DNA from: Bosea sp. 685
GTDB taxonomy: Bacteria > Pseudomonadota > Alphaproteobacteria > Rhizobiales > Beijerinckiaceae
Assembly: GCF_031884435.1 (NCBI RefSeq)
Contig: NZ_CP134779.1
Coordinates: 992,001-1,056,000 of the forward strand
Direction of reading: 5' to 3'
Length of the DNA: 64,000 nucleotides
In this document: in pieces, positions 8,618 to 18,006 of the stretch
Layout: each line of letters starts with the position of its first letter
Position numbering within the stretch: the first letter of the stretch is position 1
Program-made: the position numbers and the translations under genes
Notes under the pieces: model-generated
Database searches by the model: none
The model's input: only the letters and a program-made list of their open reading frames with translations
What the model was told of the DNA's origin: nothing

Positions 8618-9504
8618 CGCCCCTCCATTCCGGCGATGCGACCGGCCCCTGCGAAGGCTGCGCCGCAGGCGAAGACCAACGCGACGAGCCCGAGCAGCGC
8701 CAGGCTCAGCATGGCGCCGAACGGCCAGTCCAGCAGATCGCGCACCACCATCTCGATCAGCGAGGCGATGGTCAGGTCGTCGGGGCCGCCGAGCAGAGCG
8801 GGCGTGATGTAGAAGCCGATGGCGAACATGAACACCAGCGTCGCGCCGGCGGCGAGGCCGGGCAGCGACAACGGCAAGGTGACATGGATGAAGGCTGCTG
8901 CAGGCGAGGCGCCCAGCGAACGGGCCGCACGCGGCAGGCCGGGATCGAGGCGCGACAGGATCGACCAGATCGGCAGCACCATGAAGGGCAGCAGGACATG
9001 GACCATGCCGATCTGCACGCCGATGCTGTTGAACAGCAGGGCAGCCGGCCGCTCTAGCAGGCCCCATCCGGTCAGCCACTCGTTCACGATACCCTTGCGC
9101 CCGAGCAGGATCATCCAGGCGAGGCTGCGAGCCAGCACGCTGGTCCAGAACGGGATCATCACGGCCGCCGTCAGCAGCATCGCCAGGCGTGGCCCCGTCG
9201 TCGCCATCAGATAGGCGTAAGGGTATCCGATCAGCGCGCAGATCAGGGTCGTGATCGCCGCGATCTTGAAGGTGGTGAAGAAGGCATAGTGATAGGTGTC
9301 GTCGCCGATTAGGCGCGAGAGTTGGGCCAAGCTCGCGCCTGTGCCGGACGGCCCCTGGAAGGCCCAGCCGAACAGCGACAGCATCGGGAGGAGATAGACG
9401 ATCGCGCAGAAGGCCAGCGCCCCGGCGATCATCAATCCCGGCCGCGCACGCCAGGCGCGCGCGGCCTTGACCGAGGGAACAGCGCTGGCAGCGACCAGCG
9501 TCAT
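8614..9504 (-). CDS. ABC transporter permease (PotB-like)
   Basis: Protein of 296 residues, partner permease of the PotC-like protein. The N-terminal TM segment is GALAFCAIVYLLPMLSLFGW, with several further TM segments and the cytoplasmic coupling loop around RAARSLGASPAAAFIHVTLP. Start ATG 9504 overlaps the binding-protein stop as ATGA; the downstream overlap is also ATGA. Frame and length fit the family, and the reading frame upstream of this ATG belongs to the neighbour. Confidence 0.93.
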   Translation of the reverse strand: MTLVAASAVPSVKAARAWRARPGLMIAGALAFCAIVYLLPMLSLFGWAFQGPSGTGASLAQLSRLIGDDTYHYAFFTTFKIAAITTLICALIGYPYAYLMATTGPRLAMLLTAAVMIPFWTSVLARSLAWMILLGRKGIVNEWLTGWGLLERPAALLFNSIGVQIGMVHVLLPFMVLPIWSILSRLDPGLPRAARSLGASPAAAFIHVTLPLSLPGLAAGATLVFMFAIGFYITPALLGGPDDLTIASLIEMVVRDLLDWPFGAMLSLALLGLVALVFACGAAFAGAGRIAGMEGR

Positions 9505-10628
9505 CCGCGCTTGACCATCCAGCGGGCGTAACGCTCGATCTGGTTCTCGTTGTTGGTCTTGCCGTTCTCGGCGGTCTTCCCCCACCAGTCGATATCGGTC
9601 CAGAACTGCTTGGCGAGGTTGTCGGGCGAGGTGTTGAGCTCCTTGGCCTCGGCCTCGCTCAGATGCGCGAAGGCGTCCTGCGAGGACGGGCCGTAGGGGA
9701 TGCGCTTGGCGAGCTCGGCCTGGACCTTGCCGTCGATGACGAAGTTCAGGAACTGGTAGACGGCCTCGGCATTGCGCGAACCTTTGACGATCGCCCAGTT
9801 GTCGGGGGCGAGCTTGCCGCCGGCGAATTCGACATCGATCGGCGCGCCGTCCTTCTTCGCCACCAATCCGCGCGGGCCGATGGTGCAGCAGATGTCGATC
9901 TCGCCGCTGGAGAGCAGCTGGATCGCCTCGGCGTGGTTGGCGTACCACTTCGTCACCAGCGGCCTGAGCTTGTCATGCGAGGCCCAGGCGCGTTCGATGT
10001 CGAGCGGATAGACCTTGTCGGCCGGCACGCCATCGGCGATCGCGGCGAATTCCAGCTGCGGCGAGAGCCCGCCGCGGAAGGGGAAGGAGCGGGCGCCCTT
10101 GAACTTCACCCCGTCCCAGACATCGGCCCAGGTCTTCGGCTGCGTCCCATTCGGGAAGGCCTTGGTGTTGTAGACGATGTTGAACGAGTAGATCAGGTGC
10201 CCGAGCCCATAGGGATGGTGCAGCACGGGCGGGATCTTGCCGAGCTTGGCCTTATCGAGCTTGGAATAGTCGATCGGCTCGAGCAGCTTGGCGTTGACCA
10301 TGGCCAGGATCGCCGGGATGTCGGTGTCGAGGATGTCCCAGGTGACGTTGCCGCTGTCGACCATCGCCTTGACCTTGGCGGCTTCCGGCGGTCCGTCATC
10401 GCGCACGCGGATGCCGGTCGCCTTTTCGAAGGGCGTGAACATCACCTCGCGCATCGCCGTGGTGCGCGAGCCGCCCCAGCCGGCGACGACGATCTCGCCC
10501 TTGTCGGCGCGAGCCGGCGTGACATGCACGAAGGGGCTGGCGATGGTGAGCGAAGCGCCGGCGCCGCCGAGAAGGATGGAGCGTCGGGATAGGCCAGGAT
10601 GTCGGGATAGGGCTGGGCGATCGGTCAT
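9501..10628 (-). CDS. ABC transporter substrate-binding protein, spermidine/putrescine type
   Basis: Protein of 375 residues, extracytoplasmic receptor (SBP_bac_8 / PotD-like). The Tat leader is visible (LSRRSILLGGAGASLTIASP), followed by a mature start near ARADKGEIVVAGWGG. Other motifs include FEKATGIRVRDDG and the ligand-lobe segment GLVAKKDGAPIDVEFAGGK. The ribosome site AGGGGAGA precedes ATG 10628. It lies 33 bases downstream of the ATPase gene and overlaps the first permease. A Tat leader suggests export in folded form. Confidence 0.93.
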   Translation of the reverse strand: MTDRPALSRHPGLSRRSILLGGAGASLTIASPFVHVTPARADKGEIVVAGWGGSRTTAMREVMFTPFEKATGIRVRDDGPPEAAKVKAMVDSGNVTWDILDTDIPAILAMVNAKLLEPIDYSKLDKAKLGKIPPVLHHPYGLGHLIYSFNIVYNTKAFPNGTQPKTWADVWDGVKFKGARSFPFRGGLSPQLEFAAIADGVPADKVYPLDIERAWASHDKLRPLVTKWYANHAEAIQLLSSGEIDICCTIGPRGLVAKKDGAPIDVEFAGGKLAPDNWAIVKGSRNAEAVYQFLNFVIDGKVQAELAKRIPYGPSSQDAFAHLSEAEAKELNTSPDNLAKQFWTDIDWWGKTAENGKTNNENQIERYARWMVKRG

Positions 10629-10661
10629 GATGGTCTCCCCTTGTTGTGAATTGGTGGCTTT

Positions 10662-11735
<1,074 letters not shown>

Positions 11736-11926
11736 GCCGCTCCCCGTCAGCCTATGGGGTCCGAAGCGTCATCACGCCGGGCCGGGCCAATCTGCCTGGA
11801 GCATAACAAACAACCGGCCCGCGACGAGCCGGCCGGGATTTGCCGAGCTATCATTTATTCCATTGGCCTATTCGCGCGCTTTATAAGCTCGCGCCGACCC
11901 CAACGCGCGCGGATCCTACGGCGGGT

Positions 11927-12352
11927 TCAGACCGAGCTGAGCAGGATGCTGGTCTCGCTGTTGAGAATGCCATCGATGGTGCGCACTTCGCGCAGCACCC
12001 GGTCGAAGTCGCTGAGGCTGTCGGCGCGGATCTCGGCGATCAGATCCCAGGTTCCGTTGGTGGTGTGCAAGGAATGCAGTTCGGGCAGGCCGCGCAACTG
12101 CCTGATCACGGCTGTCGTCGAACGGCCCACGACCTCGATCATCATGATCGCCCGAATGGCCTTGGCGTCATAATCCTGCCGGAAGCGCACGGTGAAGCCG
12201 AGCACTGCGCCGGATTCGATCAAGCGGTCGAGCCGGCTCTGCACGGTGGCGCGCGAGACGCCGAGAATGGCGCCGAGCTTGGAGATCGGCGCCCGCCCGT
12301 CCTCGCGCAGCGCCGCGATCAGGCGATGGTCCAGTTCGTCGAAAACATGCAT
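11927..12352 (-). CDS. Lrp/AsnC-family transcriptional regulator
   Basis: Protein of 141 residues. The N-terminal HTH is LDHRLIAALREDGRAPISKL then GVSRATVQSRLDRL (about residues 32-45); the C-terminal RAM effector-binding domain includes RAIMMIEVVG and the GTWDLIAEI strand. Such regulators sense amino acids. The gene is divergent from ornithine cyclodeaminase with 130 bases between, so the direct target is almost certainly ocd-ctlX. ATG 12352 (MHVFDELDHRLI) was chosen because family proteins start just before the first helix; earlier in-frame ATGs add an unrelated leader. Confidence 0.92.
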   Translation of the reverse strand: MHVFDELDHRLIAALREDGRAPISKLGAILGVSRATVQSRLDRLIESGAVLGFTVRFRQDYDAKAIRAIMMIEVVGRSTTAVIRQLRGLPELHSLHTTNGTWDLIAEIRADSLSDFDRVLREVRTIDGILNSETSILLSSV

Positions 12353-12403
12353 TGCAACCTGCTTGATTAAAGTGAGCAGTTTGATCAGAAAATCGAGCAT
12401 AAA

Positions 12404-12417
12404 CGAACTTGTTCGTA
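12404..12417. promoter_or_regulatory. Candidate Lrp-type operator between lrp and ocd
   Basis: ACGAAC-TT-GTTCGT is a perfect 6-bp-arm dyad located 66 bases ahead of the ocd start and 52 bases ahead of the lrp-type start. The surrounding 60 bases are AT-rich compared with the window, as expected for a divergent promoter. Assigned by symmetry and position only. Confidence 0.45.
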
Positions 12418-12482
12418 ATTCTCTATACAAATTGCCTTGGCTTAGAATCCCGTATCGCAACAGCATGCACGGGAGGTGCGCC

Positions 12483-13529
12483 ATGGTTCAGTATGTCGGC
12501 GTCGAGAACATGGTTCGCCTGATCGGCTCGATCGGCATCGAGCCCTATCTGATCGGCCTGGCCGGTTATATCGAGGCGGATTTCCGGCGCTGGGCCTCCT
12601 TCGAGAAGGCGCCGCGCGTCGCCAGCCATTCCCGCGACGGCGTGATCGAACTGATGCCGACCAGCGATGGCGAGCTCTACGGCTTCAAATATGTCAACGG
12701 CCACCCGAAGAACACGCGCACCGGCCTGCAGACGGTGACCGCCTTCGGCGTGCTCTCCGATGTCGAGACCGGCTATCCGCGTCTGCTCTCGGAGATGACG
12801 ATCACCACGGCCCTGCGGACGGCGGCGACCTCGGCGCTGGCGGCGCGATATCTTGCCCGCGAGGACGCCAGCGTCATGGCGATCATCGGCCTGGGTTCGC
12901 AATCGGAATTCCAGGCGCTTGCCTTCAAGGCCCTGCTCGGTATCCAGAAGCTGCGCGTCTTCGATATCGATCCGGCCGCGACCGCCAAGTTCCTGGCCAA
13001 TCTTGCTCCGCACGGTTTCGAGATCGTGGTCGCGGCTAGCGCGCAGGAGGCGGTGCTCGGCGCCGACATCATCACGACCGTGACCGCCGACAAGCTCAAC
13101 GCGACGATCCTCTCCGACAACATGGTCGGGGCGGGCGTCCATATCAACGCGGTCGGCGGCGACTGCCCGGGCAAGACCGAACTGCAGCGCGACATCCTGC
13201 TGCGCGCCGATGTCTTCGTCGAGTTTCCCGAGCAGACCCGGATCGAGGGCGAGATCCAGCAGATGGCAGCGGATTTCCCTGTCACCGAGCTGTGGCGAGT
13301 GATTACCGGCGCAACCGCGGGCCGCCGCGCCTGCGACCAGATCACCATCTTCGATTCCGTCGGCTTCGCCACCGAGGATTTCTCGGCGCTGCGCTATCTG
13401 CGCGACCAGGTCGAGGGCACGGCCTATTACGACGACATCGACCTTCTCACCGCGCCGGAAGACCCGCGCAACCTGTTCGGGCTGCTAGGCCGGCCCGCCG
13501 CTGCGTTGCGCGTCGCGCTGGGAGCCTGA
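12483..13529 (+). CDS. ocd: Ornithine cyclodeaminase
   Basis: Protein of 348 residues of the ornithine cyclodeaminase / mu-crystallin family, which converts L-ornithine to L-proline and ammonia with NAD. The fold is shown by the dinucleotide-binding stretch AIIGLGSQSEFQALAF (about residues 136-151), the preceding RTAATSALAARYL helix, and the substrate segments GFKYVNGHP and VGGDCPGKTEL. Length matches the bacterial enzyme. GGGAGGTG lies seven bases ahead of ATG 12483. The next gene, six bases downstream, is a CtlX-type hydrolase that could supply ornithine; the Lrp gene is divergent. Confidence 0.94.
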   Translation: MVQYVGVENMVRLIGSIGIEPYLIGLAGYIEADFRRWASFEKAPRVASHSRDGVIELMPTSDGELYGFKYVNGHPKNTRTGLQTVTAFGVLSDVETGYPRLLSEMTITTALRTAATSALAARYLAREDASVMAIIGLGSQSEFQALAFKALLGIQKLRVFDIDPAATAKFLANLAPHGFEIVVAASAQEAVLGADIITTVTADKLNATILSDNMVGAGVHINAVGGDCPGKTELQRDILLRADVFVEFPEQTRIEGEIQQMAADFPVTELWRVITGATAGRRACDQITIFDSVGFATEDFSALRYLRDQVEGTAYYDDIDLLTAPEDPRNLFGLLGRPAAALRVALGA

Positions 13530-13534
13530 CGGCG

Positions 13535-14476
13535 ATGCAGAAGCTTTCCGTCCAGGCGCCCAGAAGCGTCGTGATGATCCGCCCGCATCATTTCAGCCCC
13601 AATCCGGCGACCGCCGAGGACAATGCCTTCCAGGCGAATGACGCACAGCGGACAGCCGTGGCGATCGCCGCTGCGGCGCATGGCGAGGTCAGCAAAGCGG
13701 CGGAGCGGCTGGAGGCTGCGGGCGTCCGGGTTCATCTTTTCGAGGATGAGGGGACAGCGACGCCCGACTCGGTCTTCCCGAACAACTGGTTCTCGACCCA
13801 TTCGGGCGGGCATGTCGCGCTCTACCCGATGTTCTCGCCGAGCCGGCGCCAGGAGCGGCGGCAGGATGTCGTCGAGATGCTGAAGCGGCGCTACCGCGTG
13901 CAGGATGTGATCGATTACTCCGGGCTGGAGCAGGACGGCGTCTATCTCGAAGGCACCGGCGCGATGGTGCTCGATCATATCGAGCGGGTCGCCTATGCCG
14001 CGCGCTCGAACCGCACCAATGAGGTGGCGCTGGAGCGCTTCTGCACGCATTTCAACTTCGAGCCGGTGATGTTCGATGCTGTCGATGCGCAGGGCCGGGC
14101 GATCTACCACACCAATGTCCTGATGTGCATCGGCACGGATTTCTGCCTGATCGGGCTGTCTACCATCCGCGATGCGGCGCGGCGCCAGGAGATCGCCGGG
14201 CGCCTGGCCGAGACCGGCCGGGCCGTCATCGATCTCGATCATGAGCAGATCGGCGGCTTCGCCGGCAATGCCATCGAATTGCAGGGCCGGGATGGTCGGG
14301 TCGTCGCCTTGTCGTCGCGCGCGCTCGCGACGCTGCGGCAAGATCAGCTCGCGACCCTGGAGCGGTCGGTAGCCCTGCTGCCGCTCGACGTTCCCACCAT
14401 CGAACTCGCCGGCGGCTCGGTGCGCTGCATGCTGGCGGGCATCCATCTGGCGGCGCGCAGCCCTGTCGCGGGTTGA
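13535..14476 (+). CDS. ctlX: CtlX-type guanidino/ureido hydrolase (amidinotransferase superfamily)
   Basis: Protein of 313 residues of the guanidino-group modifying superfamily. RPHHFSPNP at the N-terminus, PDSVFPNNWFSTH (about residues 75-87), the catalytic His in IYHTNVLMCIG and the nucleophile Cys near the C-terminus in GGSVRCMLAGIH are all intact. The CtlX group is reported to act on citrulline; related enzymes deiminate arginine or dimethylarginine. Its position directly after ocd suggests that it produces ornithine for conversion to proline. It is convergent with the ABC ATPase gene, 27 bases away, with no clear terminator seen. Confidence 0.85.
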   Translation: MQKLSVQAPRSVVMIRPHHFSPNPATAEDNAFQANDAQRTAVAIAAAAHGEVSKAAERLEAAGVRVHLFEDEGTATPDSVFPNNWFSTHSGGHVALYPMFSPSRRQERRQDVVEMLKRRYRVQDVIDYSGLEQDGVYLEGTGAMVLDHIERVAYAARSNRTNEVALERFCTHFNFEPVMFDAVDAQGRAIYHTNVLMCIGTDFCLIGLSTIRDAARRQEIAGRLAETGRAVIDLDHEQIGGFAGNAIELQGRDGRVVALSSRALATLRQDQLATLERSVALLPLDVPTIELAGGSVRCMLAGIHLAARSPVAG

Positions 14477-14503
14477 GCTGGGACGAGACGAGGCGGCAAG
14501 CTC

Positions 14504-16122
14504 TCAGGGCTCGCCGACGCTGAATTCGCGGCCTGGGGCTGCGTCGATCAGGGCGCGTGTATAGGCGTGCGCCGGTTGAGAAAACACCTGGGCGGTCGCG
14601 CCCTGCTCGACGATGACGCCCTTCTCCATCACGACGATGCGGTCGCAGATCTGGGCTGCGACGCGCAGGTCGTGCGTGATGAACAGGATGGCGAGGTTGA
14701 AGCGCTCCTGCACATCCGCGAGCAGCGCCAGCACCTGTTTCTGCACGGAGACATCGAGTGCCGAGACGGCCTCGTCCGCGATCAGGATCTCGGGCTCCAT
14801 GGCGAGCGCGCGGGCGATCGCGACGCGCTGGCGCTGGCCGCCGGAGAACTGGTGCGGGTAGCGGTCGAGCGCGCTCGGCTGCAGGCCGACCAGCGCCATC
14901 AGGTCGCGGGCGCGCGCCATCGCATCAGCCGGCTTCAGGCCGAAATTGCACGGCCCCTCGATGATGGAATCGCCGACCGTGCGGCGCGGGTTCAGCGATC
15001 GATAAGGATCCTGGAACACCACCTGGATCTTGCGGCGGTAAGCCCGCAGGCGCCTCTCCGGCAGCATCGCGATGTCGATGTCGGGGACGAGGATCGCGCC
15101 GCGCGTCGGCGGCATCAATCGGGCGATGCAGCGCGCCACCGTGGTCTTGCCCGAGCCGGATTCGCCGACGATCCCGACCGTCTCGCCGCGATGGATCTTG
15201 ATGTCGACATCGCGCGCGGCGTGTACGACCTGCTCCTTCTTGAACAGGCTCTTGGAGCTGTAGGTCTTGCCGAGCCCGACGGCTTCGAGCGCGATCGGCC
15301 CCGTCACGGCCTTGCGTCGCGCGGGTTTCAGGCTCGGCACCGCGCCGATCAGCAGGCGGGTATAGGGGTGCTGCGGGTTGGTCAGTACCTGCGCGGCCGG
15401 GCCCTGCTCGACGACAAAACCCTTCTCCATCACCACGACCTTGTCGGCGATCTCCGCGACGACGCCAAAATCATGGGTGATGAACAGCACGCCCGTGCCG
15501 CGCCTGCCCTGGAGTTCCTTGATCAGGCGCAGGATCTGGGCCTGGGTGGTCACGTCGAGCGCGGTCGTCGGCTCGTCGGCGATGAGGAGCGCCGGATCGA
15601 GCACGAGGGCAGCCGCGATCATCACGCGCTGGCGCTGCCCGCCGGAGATCTGGTGCGGATAGGAGGCGTGGATGCGCTCCGGGTCGGGCAGGCGCATCGC
15701 CGCCATGATGCCGAGCACCTTGGCGCGCCGCTCGGCCGCATCGAGCTCGGTGTGGATGCGCAGCACCTCCTCGATCTGGTCGCCGATGGTCAGGACCGGG
15801 TTCAGCGCCGTCATCGGCTCCTGGAAGACCATGCCCATGCGGTCGCCGCGCAAGGCGCGCAGGCGCTGGGGGAGGCCGCGAGCACATCCTCGCCCTCGAG
15901 CAGGATCTGGCCCGCGACGGGCTTCAGCAGCTTCGGCAGCAGGCCCATCACCGAGAAGGCGGTGACGGATTTGCCGGAGCCGGACTCGCCGACAACGCAG
16001 GTGATCTCGCCTGCGCCGACATCGAAGGAGACGTTCTCGACGGCATGGGCGCGGTCGCCGCCGCCGGGCAGGCGGATGCTCAGGCCCTTGATCTGGAGGA
16101 CGGGGGTTGGTGCTTCGCTCAT
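14504..16122 (-). pseudogene. Fused dipeptide ABC transporter ATPase (DppD-DppF), one-base frameshift
   Basis: Two ABC ATPase modules in one gene. Module 1 has Walker A GESGSGKS near residue 46 in one frame; at a run of five G (15868-15872, plus strand) the frame must shift by one base before RLRALRGDRMGMVFQEPMTA, Q-loop, ISGGQRQR and LLIADEPTTALD continue. Module 2 (second half) is intact: GESGSGKTT, FSGGQRQRVAIARAL, ILIADEAVSALD. Adding one base to the G run gives an unbroken 539-codon gene, the usual length. As written, the N-terminal module is separated from its Walker A. This is either a homopolymer sequencing error or a real inactivation. The start ATG 16122 overlaps the permease stop as ATGA. 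Confidence 0.85.
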
Positions 16123-17045
16123 CGGCCGGCCATCTTGGGATCGAGCGTGTCGCGCAGGCCATCGCCGAGCATGTTCACCGCCAGCACCGTGATGCCGAGG
16201 AAGATGCCGGGATAGAGGATGTTGTGCGGGAAGACGCGGAAGACATTGCGGCCCTCGGCCATGATGTTGCCCCAGGTCGGCGTCTCCGGCGGAATGCCGA
16301 TGCCGAGGAAGGACAGGATCGCCTCGACCAGGATGGCCGAAGCCGCGATGAAGGTGCCCTGGACGATCAGCGGGGCGATGGTGTTGGGCAGGATATGGCG
16401 CACCATCAGGAGCGGCAGCCTTGTGCCCTGCATGATAGCGGCTTCGACATAGGGCTCCTCGCGCACCGAGAGCACGATCGAGCGCACGAGGCGTACGACG
16501 CGCGGGATCTCGGGCACGATGATCGCGACGATGACCGCGGCGAGGCCGGCCCGGAACAGCGAGACCACGGCGATGGCGAGCAGGATCGCCGGGATCGCCA
16601 TCAGCCCGTCCATGAAGCGCATGATCACGGCGTCGAGCGGCCGGATATAGCCGGCGATCAAACCGAGGATGAGACCGATCGAGATGCTCACAGCCGCGAC
16701 CGAGACCGCGATCATCAGCGAGACCCGCGCGCCGTAGACGACGCGGCTATAGACGTCGCGGCCAAGCGAATCCGTGCCCATCCGGTGCTTGAAGACCGTA
16801 GTTGAGCCGTCATCGGCACGGATGGTGCGCTCGACGCCGGGCACGCGGTTGCGTGCGCTCGGGTTAATGGCGGCGGGGTCGATCGTGCCCAGGAACGGGG
16901 CGAGCAGGCCCATCAGCGCCATGACGAGGAGCACGGTCCCGCCGATCAGCACGGCCGGATTGCGGATGAGCCGGCGCAGGGCGTTGGCGTTGGGACGTCC
17001 CGCATCGGGCAGGACAGGAGCGATCAGGCTGGGTTCGGCGCTCAA
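16119..17045 (-). CDS. Dipeptide-type ABC transporter permease (DppC-like)
   Basis: Protein of 308 residues. The N-terminal TM segment is PAVLIGGTVLLVMALMGLLA, followed by the DppC-type periplasmic stretch with HRMGTDSLGRDVYSRV, then the BPD_transp_1 core with coupling loop EAAIMQGTRLPLLMVRHILP. The start codon is TTG at 17045, overlapping the upstream permease stop as TTGA, with GAGGAT about eight bases upstream; no ATG fits. Partner of the DppB-like protein and of the frameshifted ATPase. Confidence 0.93.
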   Translation of the reverse strand: MSAEPSLIAPVLPDAGRPNANALRRLIRNPAVLIGGTVLLVMALMGLLAPFLGTIDPAAINPSARNRVPGVERTIRADDGSTTVFKHRMGTDSLGRDVYSRVVYGARVSLMIAVSVAAVSISIGLILGLIAGYIRPLDAVIMRFMDGLMAIPAILLAIAVVSLFRAGLAAVIVAIIVPEIPRVVRLVRSIVLSVREEPYVEAAIMQGTRLPLLMVRHILPNTIAPLIVQGTFIAASAILVEAILSFLGIGIPPETPTWGNIMAEGRNVFRVFPHNILYPGIFLGITVLAVNMLGDGLRDTLDPKMAGR

Positions 17046-17983
17046 TATTTGATCCTCGGATCGAAGAGGCAGTAGGCCAGGTCGATGCCGAGATTGATCG
17101 CGACATAAACGACGGAGAACAGCAGGATCACGGCCTGGATCGTGGGATAGTCGCGTGCGAGCACCGCATCGACGGTGAGGCGCCCGAGGCCCGGTATCGC
17201 GAACACGCTTTCAGTGACGACCACGCCGCCGATCAGGAGCGCGATGCCGATGCCGACCACGGTGACGATCGGCACGGCGGCGTTCTTGAGCGCGTGCCGG
17301 AACAGGATCTTGCGCTCGACCTGGCCCTTGGCGCGGGCCGTGCGGATATAGTCCTCGCTCAGCACTTCGAGCACGCTGGCGCGCGTCATCCGGGCGATCA
17401 GGGCGATGTAGATCACCGACAGCGTCACCGCCGGCAGGATCAGGCGCTGGATGAAGCCGCCAAAGCCGCCCGAGATCGGCTGATAACCCTGGACGGGAAA
17501 CCAGCCCAGCGTGATCGCGAAGACGTAGATCAGGAGGTAGCCGATGACGAAGACCGGCACCGAGAAGCCGAGCACCGAGAAGCCCATCACGATCCGGTCG
17601 ATCCAGGAACCGTGCTTGTAGGCGGCGAGCACGCCGAGCGGAATCGCGACGCAGACCGCGATCAGCATGGTGGCGAAGGCGAGCGACAGCGTCGGCTCGA
17701 TGCGGCCCAGGATCAATTCGCCGATGGTCTTCTTGAAGAAGAAGCTCTCGCCGAGATTGCCGTGCAGCAGATTGCCGGCCCAGATGCCGAACTGGGCAAT
17801 GATCGGCTGGTCGAGACCGAGCTTGGCGCGGATCGCCTCGATCTGCGCTGTCGTCGCGTTGTCGCCGGCGATGACCGCGGCGGGGTCGCCTGGCGTCAGG
17901 CGCAGCATCAGGAAGACCAGCACGGCGACGATCCCCAGAACGGGAATCGTCGCGAGCAGGCGGCGCAGGATGTAGCCGAGCAT
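17042..17983 (-). CDS. Dipeptide-type ABC transporter permease (DppB-like)
   Basis: Protein of 313 residues. MLGYILRRLLATIPVLGIVAVL is the classic DppB first TM segment; RLTPGDPA and the AKLGLDQPI region follow, then further TM segments and the coupling loop EDYIRTARAKGQVERKILFR. It lies 23 bases downstream of the binding-protein gene. Together with DppC-like, the double ATPase and the binding protein it makes an importer for di- or oligopeptides or related opine-like compounds. Confidence 0.94.
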   Translation of the reverse strand: MLGYILRRLLATIPVLGIVAVLVFLMLRLTPGDPAAVIAGDNATTAQIEAIRAKLGLDQPIIAQFGIWAGNLLHGNLGESFFFKKTIGELILGRIEPTLSLAFATMLIAVCVAIPLGVLAAYKHGSWIDRIVMGFSVLGFSVPVFVIGYLLIYVFAITLGWFPVQGYQPISGGFGGFIQRLILPAVTLSVIYIALIARMTRASVLEVLSEDYIRTARAKGQVERKILFRHALKNAAVPIVTVVGIGIALLIGGVVVTESVFAIPGLGRLTVDAVLARDYPTIQAVILLFSVVYVAINLGIDLAYCLFDPRIKY

Positions 17984-18006
17984 GGCGTTTGCGAATGTGC
18001 CGGCGG

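Noticed and set aside
15850..15890. Programmed minus-one frameshifting in the dppDF fusion
   Set aside because: The site is a C5 run on the coding strand without a classic X-XXY-YYZ slippery heptamer and without a clear downstream pseudoknot; mutation or sequencing error is simpler.
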